Shown one piece after another: positions 1 through 12,800 of a stretch of 64,000 nt of DNA (positions are counted from its first letter, which is position 1; every line of letters begins with the position of its first letter). The notes under the pieces were generated by a model, which saw only the letters and a program-made list of their open reading frames with translations, did not search any database and had not been told where the DNA came from. The translations under genes were made by a program, and so were the position numbers. Source of the stretch: Warburgia ugandensis (Eukaryota; Streptophyta; Magnoliopsida; Canellales; Canellaceae); contig CP141130.1 of the NCBI GenBank assembly GCA_035236585.1, positions 75,525,944 to 75,589,943 on the forward strand, given 5' to 3'.

Positions 1-506
1 GTGACCAGGGCCTACAAGCTCTAAGGAAGGCTTACTTAGATTGTGGATATGGCCTGAAGGACTTAGGCTTGTTGTTGAAAGTCCATGGAACAAGGCTTGA
101 TTCTAGAAGGCTTGCTTTCCGGAAGTCTCCTTGTAAAATATCTAGAAAGAGGAAAGCCTAGATATTTGTAGAGAGTTCTAGAGAAAGTTCTAAAGTAGTT
201 CTCAACCATTAGATGGTTGACACTTGTAATAATCCGGACCATCCATTGAGGAGGTGGATGGAGGGAAACAACTATAAATAGGGGCAAGCTCCTCACTTGT
301 AATCAAATTACTCAATTGAGTTCAAGTAAAAGATAATGAGTTCTCTTTAAATAAGTCTCATCTCTTTAGTTCTCTCATTGCTTTTGTGAGTGAGTATAGT
401 CTTAGCAAGTGAGAGTGAGGGGTTGAAAGCTAACTTATGCCTAGCAAGGGAGTTACGCACAAGTGTCACACGGGTTCAGCAAAGGTGAAACTGCGACCCC
501 GTGACA
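1..506 (+). repeat. Left LTR of the gag-only element (cut by window edge)
   Basis: It matches 5998-6487 along its length. It contains a TATA-like stretch (ctataaatag near 270) followed by a leader-like segment, as expected for an LTR promoter. It ends GTGACA next to the primer-binding site. Confidence 0.85.
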
Positions 507-570
507 GTTGGTATCAGAGCTGGTCGACGTGCGCGTTGCTTATCAAGTGTTGGGCAAAGATGTTGTCAAG

Positions 571-3500
571 TGAGTCAGGAGTGACCACTATACCTGTGAA
601 AACCCTAATTTTTTTGAAATTATTTGAAAATAATAGAAATTTTTACGAAACTAGAGGTGAAATATTATATTTAATATAATATTATTTTTTTAGAAAAAGA
701 ATCAAGTATTAAAACATAGATATTTGAAATCATACTTGGAAAATGGGTCAGAATGACTATAAGCATGCTGAAATCTGAGCCCAAGTGAAAAATTCCTATT
801 TTTCTTAATTTTTATGAATTTATATTTACCTATAGGGGTAAAATGGCTATTTCACTTTTATATGAGGTCCACAAAAGTTAGGTAAGCTGGGAGACAACCA
901 GCACAAGGAATATCAATGATGAAGAATAAATATGATGAGGAATCTCTTTTGAATTTAATAAGAAAATTAGATAAATCATTTAAAAATAAAATAATTAAAA
1001 TAATGCAAAAATAAGCCTATAAATACCTCCCCTAACAATCCCACAAAATTGCACCAAAATTCTCTCCCCCCACACACTCTCTCTCCCTTTACTCCTCTTT
1101 CTCCTTCTCTTTCTCTTTCTTTTTCTTTCTTTTCTCTCTCCTCTTCCCTTTACAGTTGCAGAGCACATCTGCAGACGCATTAGAGGGAATATTCCCTTAC
1201 GAAGCGTCGGGCGCGTCTGCGGACTCGTCATCCTCGATTGAATAGGGTTTTCGCCTCGAAACCCTAATTCAATTAGCCATCCAAATTTGGCTATTCTAAG
1301 TCAATCTCCACCGTTGGATGGGTTTGCCTTAACCTGATCTATAAAAGCTCTAAGATTCTAAATTGATTGGAGGTGTATTAACTGGTGAAAACACTGAAAA
1401 ATAGTAAGTTCGGTGACCCTATGTTTTTCAATGTGGATTCCCCTTTTTAAACTTTTTTTTTTTTTTTATTCTGGACACTTCAGGTAGGTTTCTCATCATC
1501 CACTCTATCTATTCCGGTAGTTTTTATGGTAAGAAGATCACCGGACTGAATTTTCGGCAAGATTTCTCCGGTGAATCCTACTAGTGAACTAGCCTAAAAA
1601 CTCTAGTGAAATGTGATTTTTTTAGAGTTTTTGAGCCGTTGGATGGATTCCTGAGGTCCAAAAACCCAAGTGTATGAAATCTCAGAGGATGGCCCGTCCA
1701 GATTTTGAAGATCGGGCGAAATGTTGATTCGACAATTCAGATCGGATTGTCTCAACCTAAACCCGCGATCAGACTCTGGGACGCACCCAAGGAGATGCGC
1801 TAAACGACGCTCAACCTGGGCATGCCTCTGTGCGTGCTACCGCATGCATATCATCAAGTGCGCAATCACAAAGGACGACAACGCGTGCTGCTTCCCAGTT
1901 ATGGTGAAGCTCGCCGCCCCCATTTTGTCACGTTCTAGATTCCAGATCAAATCTAGACTGTTTATTTTTGATCAAAAACTTCAAAATGCAATTCAGAGCT
2001 TATTTTAACTCCAAATTAAGATTGAGAAAAAGCTCTGGATTCATGTTGAAAAGTAGAATCTAATGAAAATATAAAATTTATGTTTTTTTCACTTTAAATT
2101 TTTGCAAATCACAAAAAGTAGTACTGATTCTCAAGATTGATCAAATCTGGATTGATCAAACCTTGGATTTTTGATCCATTTGTGACATCATGATAAAGGA
2201 ACATGAGATCATGAGTTGGATATGACTGATTTAGAGTAAATTAAGAAATTTGGCTTTAATTGATGAAAAATCATAAAAATAACCATATAACTACTTGATC
2301 TTAAAGATCAAACATGATTAGACCATGCAAATCTCTTTTTTTTATGATCTAATGATGTAATAACTTGAATCAATGGATTGGATGTAACTTATTTGTCAAA
2401 TCTTAAGACCTTGACCATTAAAAGTAACAAAATCCTTTAAAAATGCATAATAATCTCCTTGATTAGATTGATCAAGGATAATTAAGAACTTTGAATAAGT
2501 ATGGATGATGATCTAACGATAAGATCATGAGAAATGAATAGCCAGATGTAGCTAATTTGGGATAAATTGAGATCTATGCCCTTAATTTTGATAAAATGAC
2601 TTAAAATCTTCTTAATCAGTTAGATCAAGAAAGATCAGATCATTTGATAAGATCAATAAATGATCTAGAGATGAGATTATATGAGATGATGTAACAAAAA
2701 TATGAATGATAAAGATCTAGGCCTTTGATGGGATGAAAACCCTAGATCTATGGCCTAGATCTAATGAATAGAAAACAAAGAGGATTATGATGAAGTATAA
2801 CATGAGCATTGGAATTACTATTATCGTGAATGTCTTTGTTTGCTAAATTTACTTCTTTATGCTTTCCTATTATATAAATTATATAAAAAATGTAATTAAA
2901 TGAAAATAGATATTGATGGACATTTACAATAAATAGAGGACATTGACTTAATGATAGTAAGGGCTATAATTAGCAGGACAATATAAGGAATATCATTTTC
3001 TTGGCCCAAATTAGGAGAATAATAAACCCCATGAATGACATTTTAAATGTTCATGGACATTAATTTAAATTAAATAGCAAGATTACTTAAGGTATACCAG
3101 CTTATAAGAACCTTATAAAACGTTGAGCTAAGGTCACTCCAGTAAATGCTGAACATGGTGGTTAAGAGGGTTCTCTAATAGAGCCTCGCTCTTCCCCCAT
3201 CTTTTGGTACCGTTTGTTGAGGTCTAAACTTCTCCTTACATGAGGATTGAATTAACCATTATGTGAGTAGCTTTTAGCTGGTAAACCTTAATCAATTAAG
3301 AATAAGAGTAGTTGTCTAGAATTAAGAGCGCATAAATTATCTTCAACCAGTAAAACATTAACTGGTTGAATAATAATAAGATCATAAAAGGATAGTAAAA
3401 TATCTAATTCTAATAAAAATGGTAATTAACATAATCAAACATCAAACAAGATCCATAAGGAGATCTTGAATGATCAAGAATAATAAGAATCATAATATTG

Positions 3501-5141
3501 TGTTAGTATAAATGTTTTTGAATTAGTATAAATGTTAGATTTAAATATAGATCAATAGATTAGACCTTGATCAATATTATCCAAGAAAAAAGATCCAAAT
3601 CATCTTATGTAAGGATGATCAAAAGAACAACTAGGAAGTATAAATGAGTTGAGGAATGACTATATATATATATATATATATATATATGATTTGACAGATA
3701 CATGAAGGATATGATGATCAAAATCAATGGGATGATGGATTGTTGAAAGTAAAGGTTCTTGGATTTTAAGAGTATATTCAATGTAGAAGATACATGTATT
3801 TTACATATGATCTTGTACTGATAACTATAGATTGATTATAATTACCTTAGAACTGTTTATGAATTAACAAATGATGTTGAAATGAATACAAAGTAATTGA
3901 TTAAATAATTATGAAATTACTTAAGGTTAGAATGAGAAGATTTGAACTACATAAGTTGGACTCCCAAATCTTAAGGAAAGAAGTTATAAGCATGTCCTAT
4001 TATAACCAGACACACTGTCTATAAGTATTGAAATATTATTTTCCATACAAGCATGGAAGCTTGTGATTTTGTTTTAAGACAGGTTTATGCCTGGGGATAC
4101 CAATGCTATGAGAGTTATGAGGGTTTAGCTACCTGCTCTCTGAAACTGATTATGATGATGATACCGTGCCCAAAGAGAGGAAAAATGTCGGGTGGGGCAA
4201 TTATGGGAAAGCCGTCACTGCGACAGCCATTGTTCCCCCATACGAACATGGATCTGTATTTTCAACTGTGGTATCAGTGGAGTATTGAACAGTTATCCGA
4301 GTACACTGTATAGATTGAGACTGCAAGCATGGTAGTCTTTTGATTATATTTTGTATTATGATGCAATTGATTATGGCATGATGAAATGCCTTATTTTATG
4401 GTATGATGAGATACCTAATAAAAGTTATTACCGATGTTGTATTGGAGGATGATTCCCAATACAGTATGATTATATATTAACACATAGTGTTAATATTGAA
4501 ATCAGTTTGGAAATGAGATATTATTGATGATATTAACTATATTCATGATTTTAAATGGTTTTATTTAGTATATACATATAATTCATATGATGAATGAAAG
4601 ATAAAATGGTTATCCAATGTATAAATTGATTTATATCATGGATATAAAGAACTGTTGATTTTGAAATACATTGATTATATTTCTTAAATCCCCTACAAAG
4701 CATAGCTTGCTGAGATATTGTAAATGTTTGAATATTTACAATATCTCAGATTCAGTTAAGGTAGATTAAAAGCTCAAGACTTGAGGATAATCATGACTAA
4801 ACTACTACTTAGGGTATTTATTTTGAAGAATATTGAATTGATTGTTTTGTAATTTGGATTGTAATATTTGGACAAGGTATGTAATGACTACTGAGCTGTG
4901 TATGTGAACCATTGAATTGATCTTGATTTTAATAAAAGTATTCCTATTATTATTCAAGAAAAAATTTATTTTATACAAAAATTTATGTATGATAAGTAAT
5001 TTGAGGTAGCACTCGGGTTTTTAACAAATAAATTTCAAAGAAAATATGTTTCTGCTATTTGTATTTTAAAAATTTTCAAAATCAAGGCCCTACCTTTGCA
5101 AATATTTATGAAAATGTGTTTTAAAAACCTGGGTCGTCACA
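571..5141 (+). mobile_element. Long non-coding, LTR-like insertion inside the first element
   Basis: This AT-rich stretch has no credible ORF and separates the primer-binding site from the rest of the host element. Its proposed ends are TG (tgagtcagg at 571) and CA (gtcgtcaca ending 5141). A TATA-like box (cctataaatacc near 1015) is followed by a long C/T-rich leader-like tract (1050-1150), as in promoters of very long plant Ty3/gypsy LTRs. No target duplication is seen at the proposed ends, so the boundaries are soft. It could be a solo long LTR, a LARD-type element or several fused fragments. Short ORFs at 1721-2008 and 4053-4313 have no recognisable domain. Confidence 0.4.
3660..3687. repeat. 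(TA)n microsatellite
   Basis: About 13 uninterrupted TA dinucleotides lie inside the long non-coding insertion. Confidence 0.95.
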
Positions 5142-5165
5142 ATACTAGCGGAGGTTCAGAAGAAG

Positions 5166-5546
5166 TTGAGGTGGGAGAAGTCCAGAGACTTGTCGTGGAA
5201 GTTGGCTTTGGATGCTCAGCTTTCTACGTTGGATGCGAGGCTTGGTAAGTTCGAACAAACTCTGTTTGATTGTTTGAATAAATTGAGTGCATTTGTGGAT
5301 GCCTTAAAAAGCCTCAAGGACGAGATGCGAAGCACAATTAAGGTGTCTAACGTTATAAACGTTAAGACCATGGATGAAGGGAGGTGCATTGAGGCCATGG
5401 AAGGCAAGATGGCCAGCCCATATGAGAAAGTGGATGGGTTGGAGGATATGGAGCAAGCAAAGGAATCCACAATGAGTGTGGATATAGCACAGCTAAGCTT
5501 GCCAAGCCTAGATACGACAAGGTTGTTTGGGCCTAATGAGTCCTAG
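5166..5546 (+). other. Gag-like internal remnant of the first LTR element
   Basis: The reading is rich in Leu, Lys and Glu with a likely coiled coil. It ends in a motif (RLFGPNES) paralogous to the [10 protein letters not shown] segment encoded by the element at 52901-54837, and the similarity continues downstream for about 60 residues. This marks it as part of the retroelement and not a host gene. It is a broken fossil. Confidence 0.55.
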
Positions 5547-5970
5547 AAGGAAGTGGTGATCAACAAGGAGGTTGATACAACTCATGGTACAAAGGGGAGT
5601 GTGCCACAACAGAAGGACTCTAGGATGGGTGAATCCAAGCAAAGTCATGCAAGGAGCATACTGCATGGTAGTTACCACATTGAGGTGAATAGGGCACAAC
5701 AATGAAGGGCAGTAGTGCAGGGGCGCAAAGGTGTGACTACCAACAGGTGTGCAAAGGTGCACCAGTGTGCAAGGGTGCATGCAACATAGAGAAGACAAAG
5801 AAGCTCTCCAAGGAGCACAAGCATGGTAGGATGTGAATGTGCAAAGGGAGGAGCAAGGCACGCCGTATCATAAGGATTACAAGGCAACATAGGACGTGCC
5901 AAAGGTCAAAGCTCGCAACATTAAAGAAGATGTGTGGACGAGGGTGTCGACATTATCAGGTGGGGGTGAA

Positions 5971-6487
5971 TGTCACGGACCTGCATTGCAAGGCCCGTGA
6001 CCAGGGCTTACAGGCTCTAAGGAAGGCTTACTTAGATCATGGACATAGCCTGAAGGACTAAGGCCCATTGTTGAAGGTCCATGGAATAAGGCCTGATTCT
6101 AAAAGGCTTGGTTTCTGGAAATTTCCTTGTAAATATCTATAAAGAGGAAAGCTTAGATATTTGTAAAGAGTTCTAGAGTAGTTCTCAACCATTAGATGGT
6201 TGATACTTGTAATAATCTGGACCATCTATTAATGAGGTAGATGGAGGAGAACAACTATAAATAGGGGCAAGCTCCTCATTTGTAATCAAATTACTTAATT
6301 AAGTAAGGGATAAAGAGTTCTCTTTGAGTAAGTCTCATCTTTTTAGTTCTCTCATTGCTTTTGTGGGTAAGTGAGTGTAGTCCTAGCAAGAGACAGTGAG
6401 GGGTTGAAGGCTGACTTGTGGCTAGCAAGGGAGTTGCACACAAGTGTCTCACGGGTTTAGCAAAGGTAAAACTATGATCGCGTGACA
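5971..6487 (+). repeat. Right LTR of the gag-only element
   Basis: It starts TGTCACGG after a purine tract and ends GTGACA. It matches the left LTR and, more distantly, the LTRs at 52901-53425 and 54315-54837 read on the opposite strand. Confidence 0.85.
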
Positions 6488-9246
6488 ATATGTTTTGAAT
6501 CTTTGAAAATATCCTTAAAAATCAATGGTTGCGATTGATTTTCAACTTAAAAAACACATAGGATGAAAGCATCCAATGTACCCAAAGTTTAAGGCACTCC
6601 ATTAGCCATGCATATGATTACTCTATTTATGCAGGAATGATGTTTAGGCTAAGAAGGTCCAGGGCCCTCCCTCTATTTCAGGCGAAGCGTCATACAAATT
6701 TAGCAAGATTATTTCTTGGCTTGCATTGTCATAGCCATTGAAATTCACTTGCTTCTTAAGAGACTTTCAAGTCTCTTGTAGGACTGGTCTTAATAAGAGT
6801 TAATAAATAGCGTTTTGTAATGAAAGTTAAGACTACATACTATTGACCCTTTGTGATGTGCCCCTTTCCTGGACTTGGCATACGTGGGAGCTTCGTGCAC
6901 CAGACTACCCTTAGTTGAGTGCTGCCCCAGACCAAATGACCTTCAGCATTATGTTGGCCAACATACTCCCAAGTCAATGAGTATTTACTACTCTGACCCA
7001 CAAAGACAAGTGTTCCTGGACGAGTGCAATGCACCGTGAGAGATCTTCGGCTCCGCTACATCTGCAGCTAAGCCCTTTTGGGGTCTAGTACAGAGTGAGA
7101 AGGTTGAGATCATCTTCAATTGCTAGAAAAAGGTCTGTGACCCGTATCTTTACATTGTATAACTAGATGTTCTTTGGATATTACTGTGGGTGAAGTGTGC
7201 CTTGATTTTAGGTTGGAATTTTTATGACTTAGGGGCAAGCTCATCAACTTGAGGTCAGACTGTGTTGCATCAGCTAGCTACGGTTCTTTAGATCTATTCC
7301 ATAGCTTTCTACTACAGTGGCCAAGGGTGTATCTCACCCGGCGACGAGGGTTTGAGGCCGTGCATGGGTTTGTGTCTAACTTTCAGGAGAAAAAAAGATT
7401 GTTCTTTTGACCTTTGATCCGCACCTTTGTAATATGTGTTGAGTTTCCAAAATTGGAATCTGTTCTTCTTTCTTTTCTATTCTTGTTCTGTTAGAAAAAG
7501 AGAGGCTTGGCTGATTAGAGGAGATTTTCAGTAAACTTTGGACTATCATGCTGCAGAACCAGCAGAAGAGGATGAAATGCAGGAGGCAGACCTGTTTTTT
7601 TTTCTTTTTTTCCAACTTCTAACTTGGTTCCCTGGTCCTATATGCCACTAAGAGTCAGGCAGTTCACATGCGTAGCTCCCATAATTGCTTTCCACAAGGG
7701 TAAAGCATTAGATGGGGTGGCTTCCGACATAAATGGTGTAGTTATTAAGAAAGCGGTATGAATAGCTTTGATCCATAAGAACTATGTGAGGATGGATCAA
7801 CACAGTCTGACCATGTATGCTTAGTGTAATGACCTAAGGTTTCCAACTTCTCACCTATCTATCTTTTATCTTGGCATAGGTGCAACTACTTGACCAGGGC
7901 AAGACCGGACCTTTCTCCAATTTTGCCCTATACAAGTGTCTCTTAGCTATCCAGACTTTTTCTTTTCCTTTCTTAATTCATTTTCTTCTTTTTGTTTTTT
8001 GAATTGTTGACAGATGTCCCCTTGAGCCGCCTCGAACGCTGGTCACCCCGGAGAGAAGCTGCACTAGAAGGCCTCTGCTCACTTTTTCATACTAAACTAT
8101 CAAGGATTATGCAATAAGGTATTCTAGCTGAGTGCATTTAGAGGGTAAAAGGTCACAATTCCAACTTCATAACCTTAATTGTATGTTTTGGCAAGGCAGT
8201 CCAATGAGTTCTTGCTCCAGGGCTTGACGATTAAGACCAGAAGAATAAGTTAGCCGGTCTGTTTGCAAAGATTTATTATCATCATAACAATTTTCAGTCT
8301 GCCAATGGACCTTCTTGGTTGACAGTGTAGCAGTCTATGGTGAAGTTTGGCCAACAATTAGGATTTCAAACTACTGTCCAGAACTAATATTTATGGCTAC
8401 GGAGTTTGAGATTGTGTACTCTGCAGCGACGGTCAAATAATTTGTATATAGAAGATGTTGTCCATAGGGTCTAACAGGATCAGTTACTTTGAATAGGCAA
8501 CCTCCTCACCTTCCAATAGACAATCTTTCACACATAAAATTCCACATTTCTCCAACTGATTCTAGTTTACATGTTCACTATAGGTAGCTAAGCCATGTCG
8601 TTCAGGCTTAACCTTCAGTGTGCAGATGATATCTGTTTCATTTGACCTGTAAAACCAATCAGCCATTTTACATAGAACAAGCTATTATGTCAGGTGATAT
8701 GCTGCTCTTGTTGAGCATTCTTGAGAGTATTTTCATATCTTTCCATCCACATGAATGCAAAACTTCAGTTACAGTGTTTGGTAAATGAAGGGCTGCAGTG
8801 ACCATTTTTCATTCCTCTTTGATGGGTGGTTTGTACAAAGAGATAAAACACTGTTTTTGCAAACTTGGTTCCTGCAAGAATAGAACCTTGGAATCTTTAT
8901 AAAATGAAAATGTCAAAATTCTTTTCCGCTTTCCTCCTTTAATTTTGGATCTTAAGCCATGCACCGGAATTTACTCAAGTTTACCAGAAAGGACCACATT
9001 AGCAACTAAATCAGATGTATCACACAAACCACCTTTTCTGTCCATGTAGGGTTCGTTTATCTCAATGTCTGGTTTTACATCGTGCTCTTAGGTTAAGAGA
9101 ATTGTCCCAATACCAATAAAAAATAGCTGCACTTGACATTGTTTGATTTTAACAGTCGAACTAAATATCTTCAAATATAACTACTCAGGTTATTAATCCT
9201 CTAACAGCAACCAAAAGCTAAAAATTGGAAGAAGACAGTGTTTTAA
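6488..9246. other. Intergenic region, mostly unassigned
   Basis: No gene was found between the LTR element and the FKBP stop codon. It contains a SINE 3' fragment (6806-6914). The part next to 9247 is presumably the FKBP 3' UTR. A short stretch near 8023-8080 reads like coding sequence (SRLERWSPRREAALEGLC) after a possible AG acceptor, but it has no extension. Confidence 0.6.
6806..6914 (+). mobile_element. Au-type SINE, 3' fragment
   Basis: The order of blocks (poly-purine linker, tattgaccctttgtg, gggagcttcgtgcacc, ccctt end) matches the 3' half of the complete SINE copies at 11353 and 16036. The tRNA-like head is not recognisable. Confidence 0.55.
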
Positions 9247-9429
9247 CTATAACTCATCGCTATTTGTAACTTTTGCTCCACCTGTTTTCCCATTCACTGC
9301 AACGAGCTCTGTGTCAAAAATCAGAGTAGCTCCACCTGGCATTTGTAACAGGCCATAATATTTAGTTACATGTGTAGAAACAGAAAATAGAGGGAGTACT
9401 GAAATATGGAGGTTTTGGAATCTAGTTTT

Positions 9430-9478
<49 letters not shown>

Positions 9479-9765
9479 CAGAAAATTGAAAATTAATATA
9501 TTTATGTGTGAAGCCCTTCATTCTTTTTTGTCGGGATGATGTATGAAAATATAAAGCCATTATGATAATTAGGAATTTCATGCAATCAGCTTACCAGGGA
9601 TTTTTGGTGGAGAACCCTGTGCACCATAACCAAGTTTTGCAGGTATCTTCAGCTTGCGCTTCTCACCTACACATGCTCCCAAGAGTCCTTGGTCCCATCC
9701 TGAAAAAGACACGTGGAATGTCTTAGTAAATTACTAACACGGCATGTGACATTGTGTGTTAAAAA

Positions 9766-9803
<38 letters not shown>

Positions 9804-12800
9804 TCTCCTCCCCATCCAGTCCAATCAGCAACAATATCAGGCTTCTCTCTTCCTCGTTGATTCCTCTGTGTTATTCCATAGCACTACTAGCAGACCTTAC
9901 TTATCAGGGGAAGGGGAATGGTTAATATGGATTAAAGCAGCTGTACAATGGACATGGGCAACCATATGGCCAAACCCATCCAAATGATTAGAACTAGCAG
10001 CTGAGTAATTGTTGCAAACACAGAATCTAGTTATTACCTTTGGCCAACTAATGAGATTTTTCGCCCTTAGGGGTGTGAAATTCTGAAAATGTAAATCCGA
10101 ATTTCTCAAATCATAGGGAAAACCTCTCAGTTCGAAGCAATTTTTTTTGAAGTAGGTTGATCAAAGATCTTCTAATGAGGAGGTCTTAGGAAGGAAATTT
10201 ACTTCGATATGCTGAATTAATCATTCAGGATTGATTGATACAAGAACATCGTTAATTTTCCATCAATGTGCAGGTCCCATTAAGATATAAAAAAAGTAGA
10301 AGTGGAAAAACTTTATCCTTTGGAAGTTAAAGGATACTTTAAGAATTTAAAAAGTTGTTTGGGAGAGTATTTTGGGATTTAAAACAACAGTGCAGGCCTT
10401 ATCACTTAAAACTTGCAAGGTTTAAATTTGCAATTGTTTTAAATTTTTATTAACTTGGACTTCCTTGGGGAGTTTTAAGGGCCCCAACTTAAAGTTTTTG
10501 TCGACCTCTTGTGATAAGCAGTACAAGATGAAATTGTGTGAGTTATTTAGGTGTTGCAATCATTTTTCGAGTCATTACAAAATCAGATAAGATCTATTTT
10601 GGGCCAATATCTTTTGTTGTGTTTAAGTTTCTTAAATAGAACCTCTAACATAGGAATTAAGAGCTTGAGTTTGGGAAAGCTAGAGAGAAGTTATTTGGAG
10701 AGAATTGCTAGTTTGAGATGTCTTCAATTAGAGAACACGGAGTGGGCCATATTTTTCAGGCAGCAACATGGAGTTACTACCACCTTTCTTGTACTTCAAA
10801 TAGAAACAGAGGCTTGTTCAGTAACAATGTAAGGGCTAAAGAATGACTAAACCAACATTTAAGAGAATGATAGTCTTGAGAGCTCATACATACACTGTGT
10901 AGTGCAATGGACATTGAGGAATTGTCGAAGGGTTACAGATTTTTCTTTTCTGTTTCGTAAAAGGGCAGCCCCGGTGCATGAAGTTCCCGCCTATGCAGGG
11001 TCCGGGAAATGGGCGGACCACAAGGGCCTATAGTAGGCAGCCTTACCTTGCATTTTGCAAGAGGCTGATTCCACGCCTTGAACGCGTGACCTCAAAAAAT
11101 CTTATGGTGCAATGCAACAAGGTGGTGTAATTCTACAACATCATTATGTTTATTATTACTGATTGATGTTACTGGTATAAGGTTGGATACTTGATTGGGT
11201 TAGGCAGTTGTCTTAATTTCCCACAAGTGATCAGTTAACATTATACAAAATATATGCTACAGTTGATCCTGCATTAAATTGGAACATAAGCAGATTGGTT
11301 TCAGCAATATTGATTCTTCAGAGGTCACATTTCTATATTACCATCCAAAGAAGGGGAGCCTTGGTGCAACGGTAAAAGTTGTTGTCATGTGACCTTGAGG
11401 TCACGAGTTCAAGGCGTGGAAACAGCCTCTTGCAAAAAATGCAAGGTAAGGCTGCCTACTATAGGCCCTTGTGGTCCGCCCCTTCCCCAAACCCTGCATA
11501 GGCGGGAGCTTCATGCACTGGGGCTGCCCTTTACCATCCAAAGAAAATTAAGTGTTTCAAACTTTGAATAAATTTGCAGGAATATTGATCATTGGTAATG
11601 AATGAAATGACATTAGAGAGGGTTAGTAATCAGTGCAACACTTTATTTTTGTATACCCTATGATGTAGGACAGCATGCAATATGACCTAATCTATACACT
11701 GAGATCAGATCAGAATTAACTTAAATAAGAAAACATAAATTAAACTATTGCGAAAACTTCAACATTCAGAAAATCAGTCTTAATGAGCATGAATAGCCTA
11801 CAATGAGTTACAGGATCTGCAGACTGCCCTAGATCTCTACCGATTAAGGTAAAATCAAAGTTTCAATCTGGATTGTCCCTCTAATTGATGAACGGTCTTG
11901 ATTAAGCTTTGGATCTAATGTTCAAGAATTTTATGCAGGATAAGAATTCTAGATTATTACCAACACAGATCACATAACCACTTGCGGCTCAAAAATTGTC
12001 CTTTAAAAGCAAGATAGAAAAGTGCTGACTTACATAATAGGATGAAACAAACGTGATTTGGCCTTGTACTAAACGCCATTTCATGCCCATGGGAAGGAAG
12101 CTAGAACGAAGAATCCACCAAGTCTAACGAAATTTTCATTCATTCCTCGTTAAAAACTACTTACACAAAAGAGAAAAAAAATTTTAAGTAGGGGACATTC
12201 AACCCTAATCTAGAAAAAGACAAAATTGCCCCTACTTAAGTCACAACATACTAAGAAACCTAATACCCTTAGTGGTAAATATCTTAGGTAAACTAAACTA
12301 TAACATAACCAAAAAAAAAAACATGGGATGATGGTCCTCATCACCCTACTCCTTGGTTAGAAGTTACTGTTGCTGGATCACTTCAGTATAATGATGTCGC
12401 CACTGGGATTTTGCTATTTTTGCTTTCAGGTTTATTAGAGAGTCTATTATTTGTCTACATTTCCATAACATATGAGATAGGTCATTAATTGGTTTGCATA
12501 CACAACAGGTTTTTTCTTAACATAGAAGTCAGAGATCAATTCATATCATGCGAAACTAGATGAAGATGAAATAAGTGACTTCGTGCTGAAAGAGATCCCA
12601 CACTTTGGCTCCTACAGCAAGGTTCTATTGGTGCTTATCATAATACATAACATTTGGAACAACAAACCTTTGATAACTTGACCAGTACCAAGCTCAAATT
12701 CAATAGGATCACCCCTTTCAAAACTGGAATCGAAAACAGTTCCATCTGTGAGTTTTCCCTGCATGTACAGCATGAGTTAAACCAAATGGAAGAAAAGATA

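Larger units (their letters stand above)
1..6487 (+). mobile_element. Gag-only LTR retrotransposon (TR-GAG-like), older copy
   Basis: Two direct repeats flank the element: 1-506 (its first ~27 bp lie outside the window) and 5971-6487, which starts TGTCACGG and ends GTGACA. A primer-binding site resembling the initiator Met tRNA complement (TGGTATCAGAGC, 509-520) follows the left repeat. A purine-rich tract (5958-5970) precedes the right one. The 3' internal part (about 5160-5900) resembles the internal part of the element at 52901-54837, so the two belong to one family. No pol domain is seen, which fits a non-autonomous element with at most a gag-like ORF. The LTRs look roughly 85% alike by eye, so this copy is clearly older than its relative. 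It is a broken fossil whose interior is mostly occupied by another sequence. Confidence 0.8.

Noticed and set aside
995-1231. Basic Lys/Arg ORF on the minus strand
   Set aside because: It is the reverse reading of the C/T-rich leader-like tract in a non-coding element.
8023-8090. Coding-like stretch after a possible splice acceptor
   Set aside because: The reading looks protein-like for about 25 residues but has no continuation, partner exon or family match.
9366-9581. Ser/Leu-rich ORF on the minus strand
   Set aside because: It is the reverse reading of the GA microsatellite within an intron; the same applies to 39878-40066.
11349-11420. Possible tRNA gene
   Set aside because: A- and B-box-like motifs are present, but this is the tRNA-derived head of an Au SINE and does not fold into a complete tRNA.
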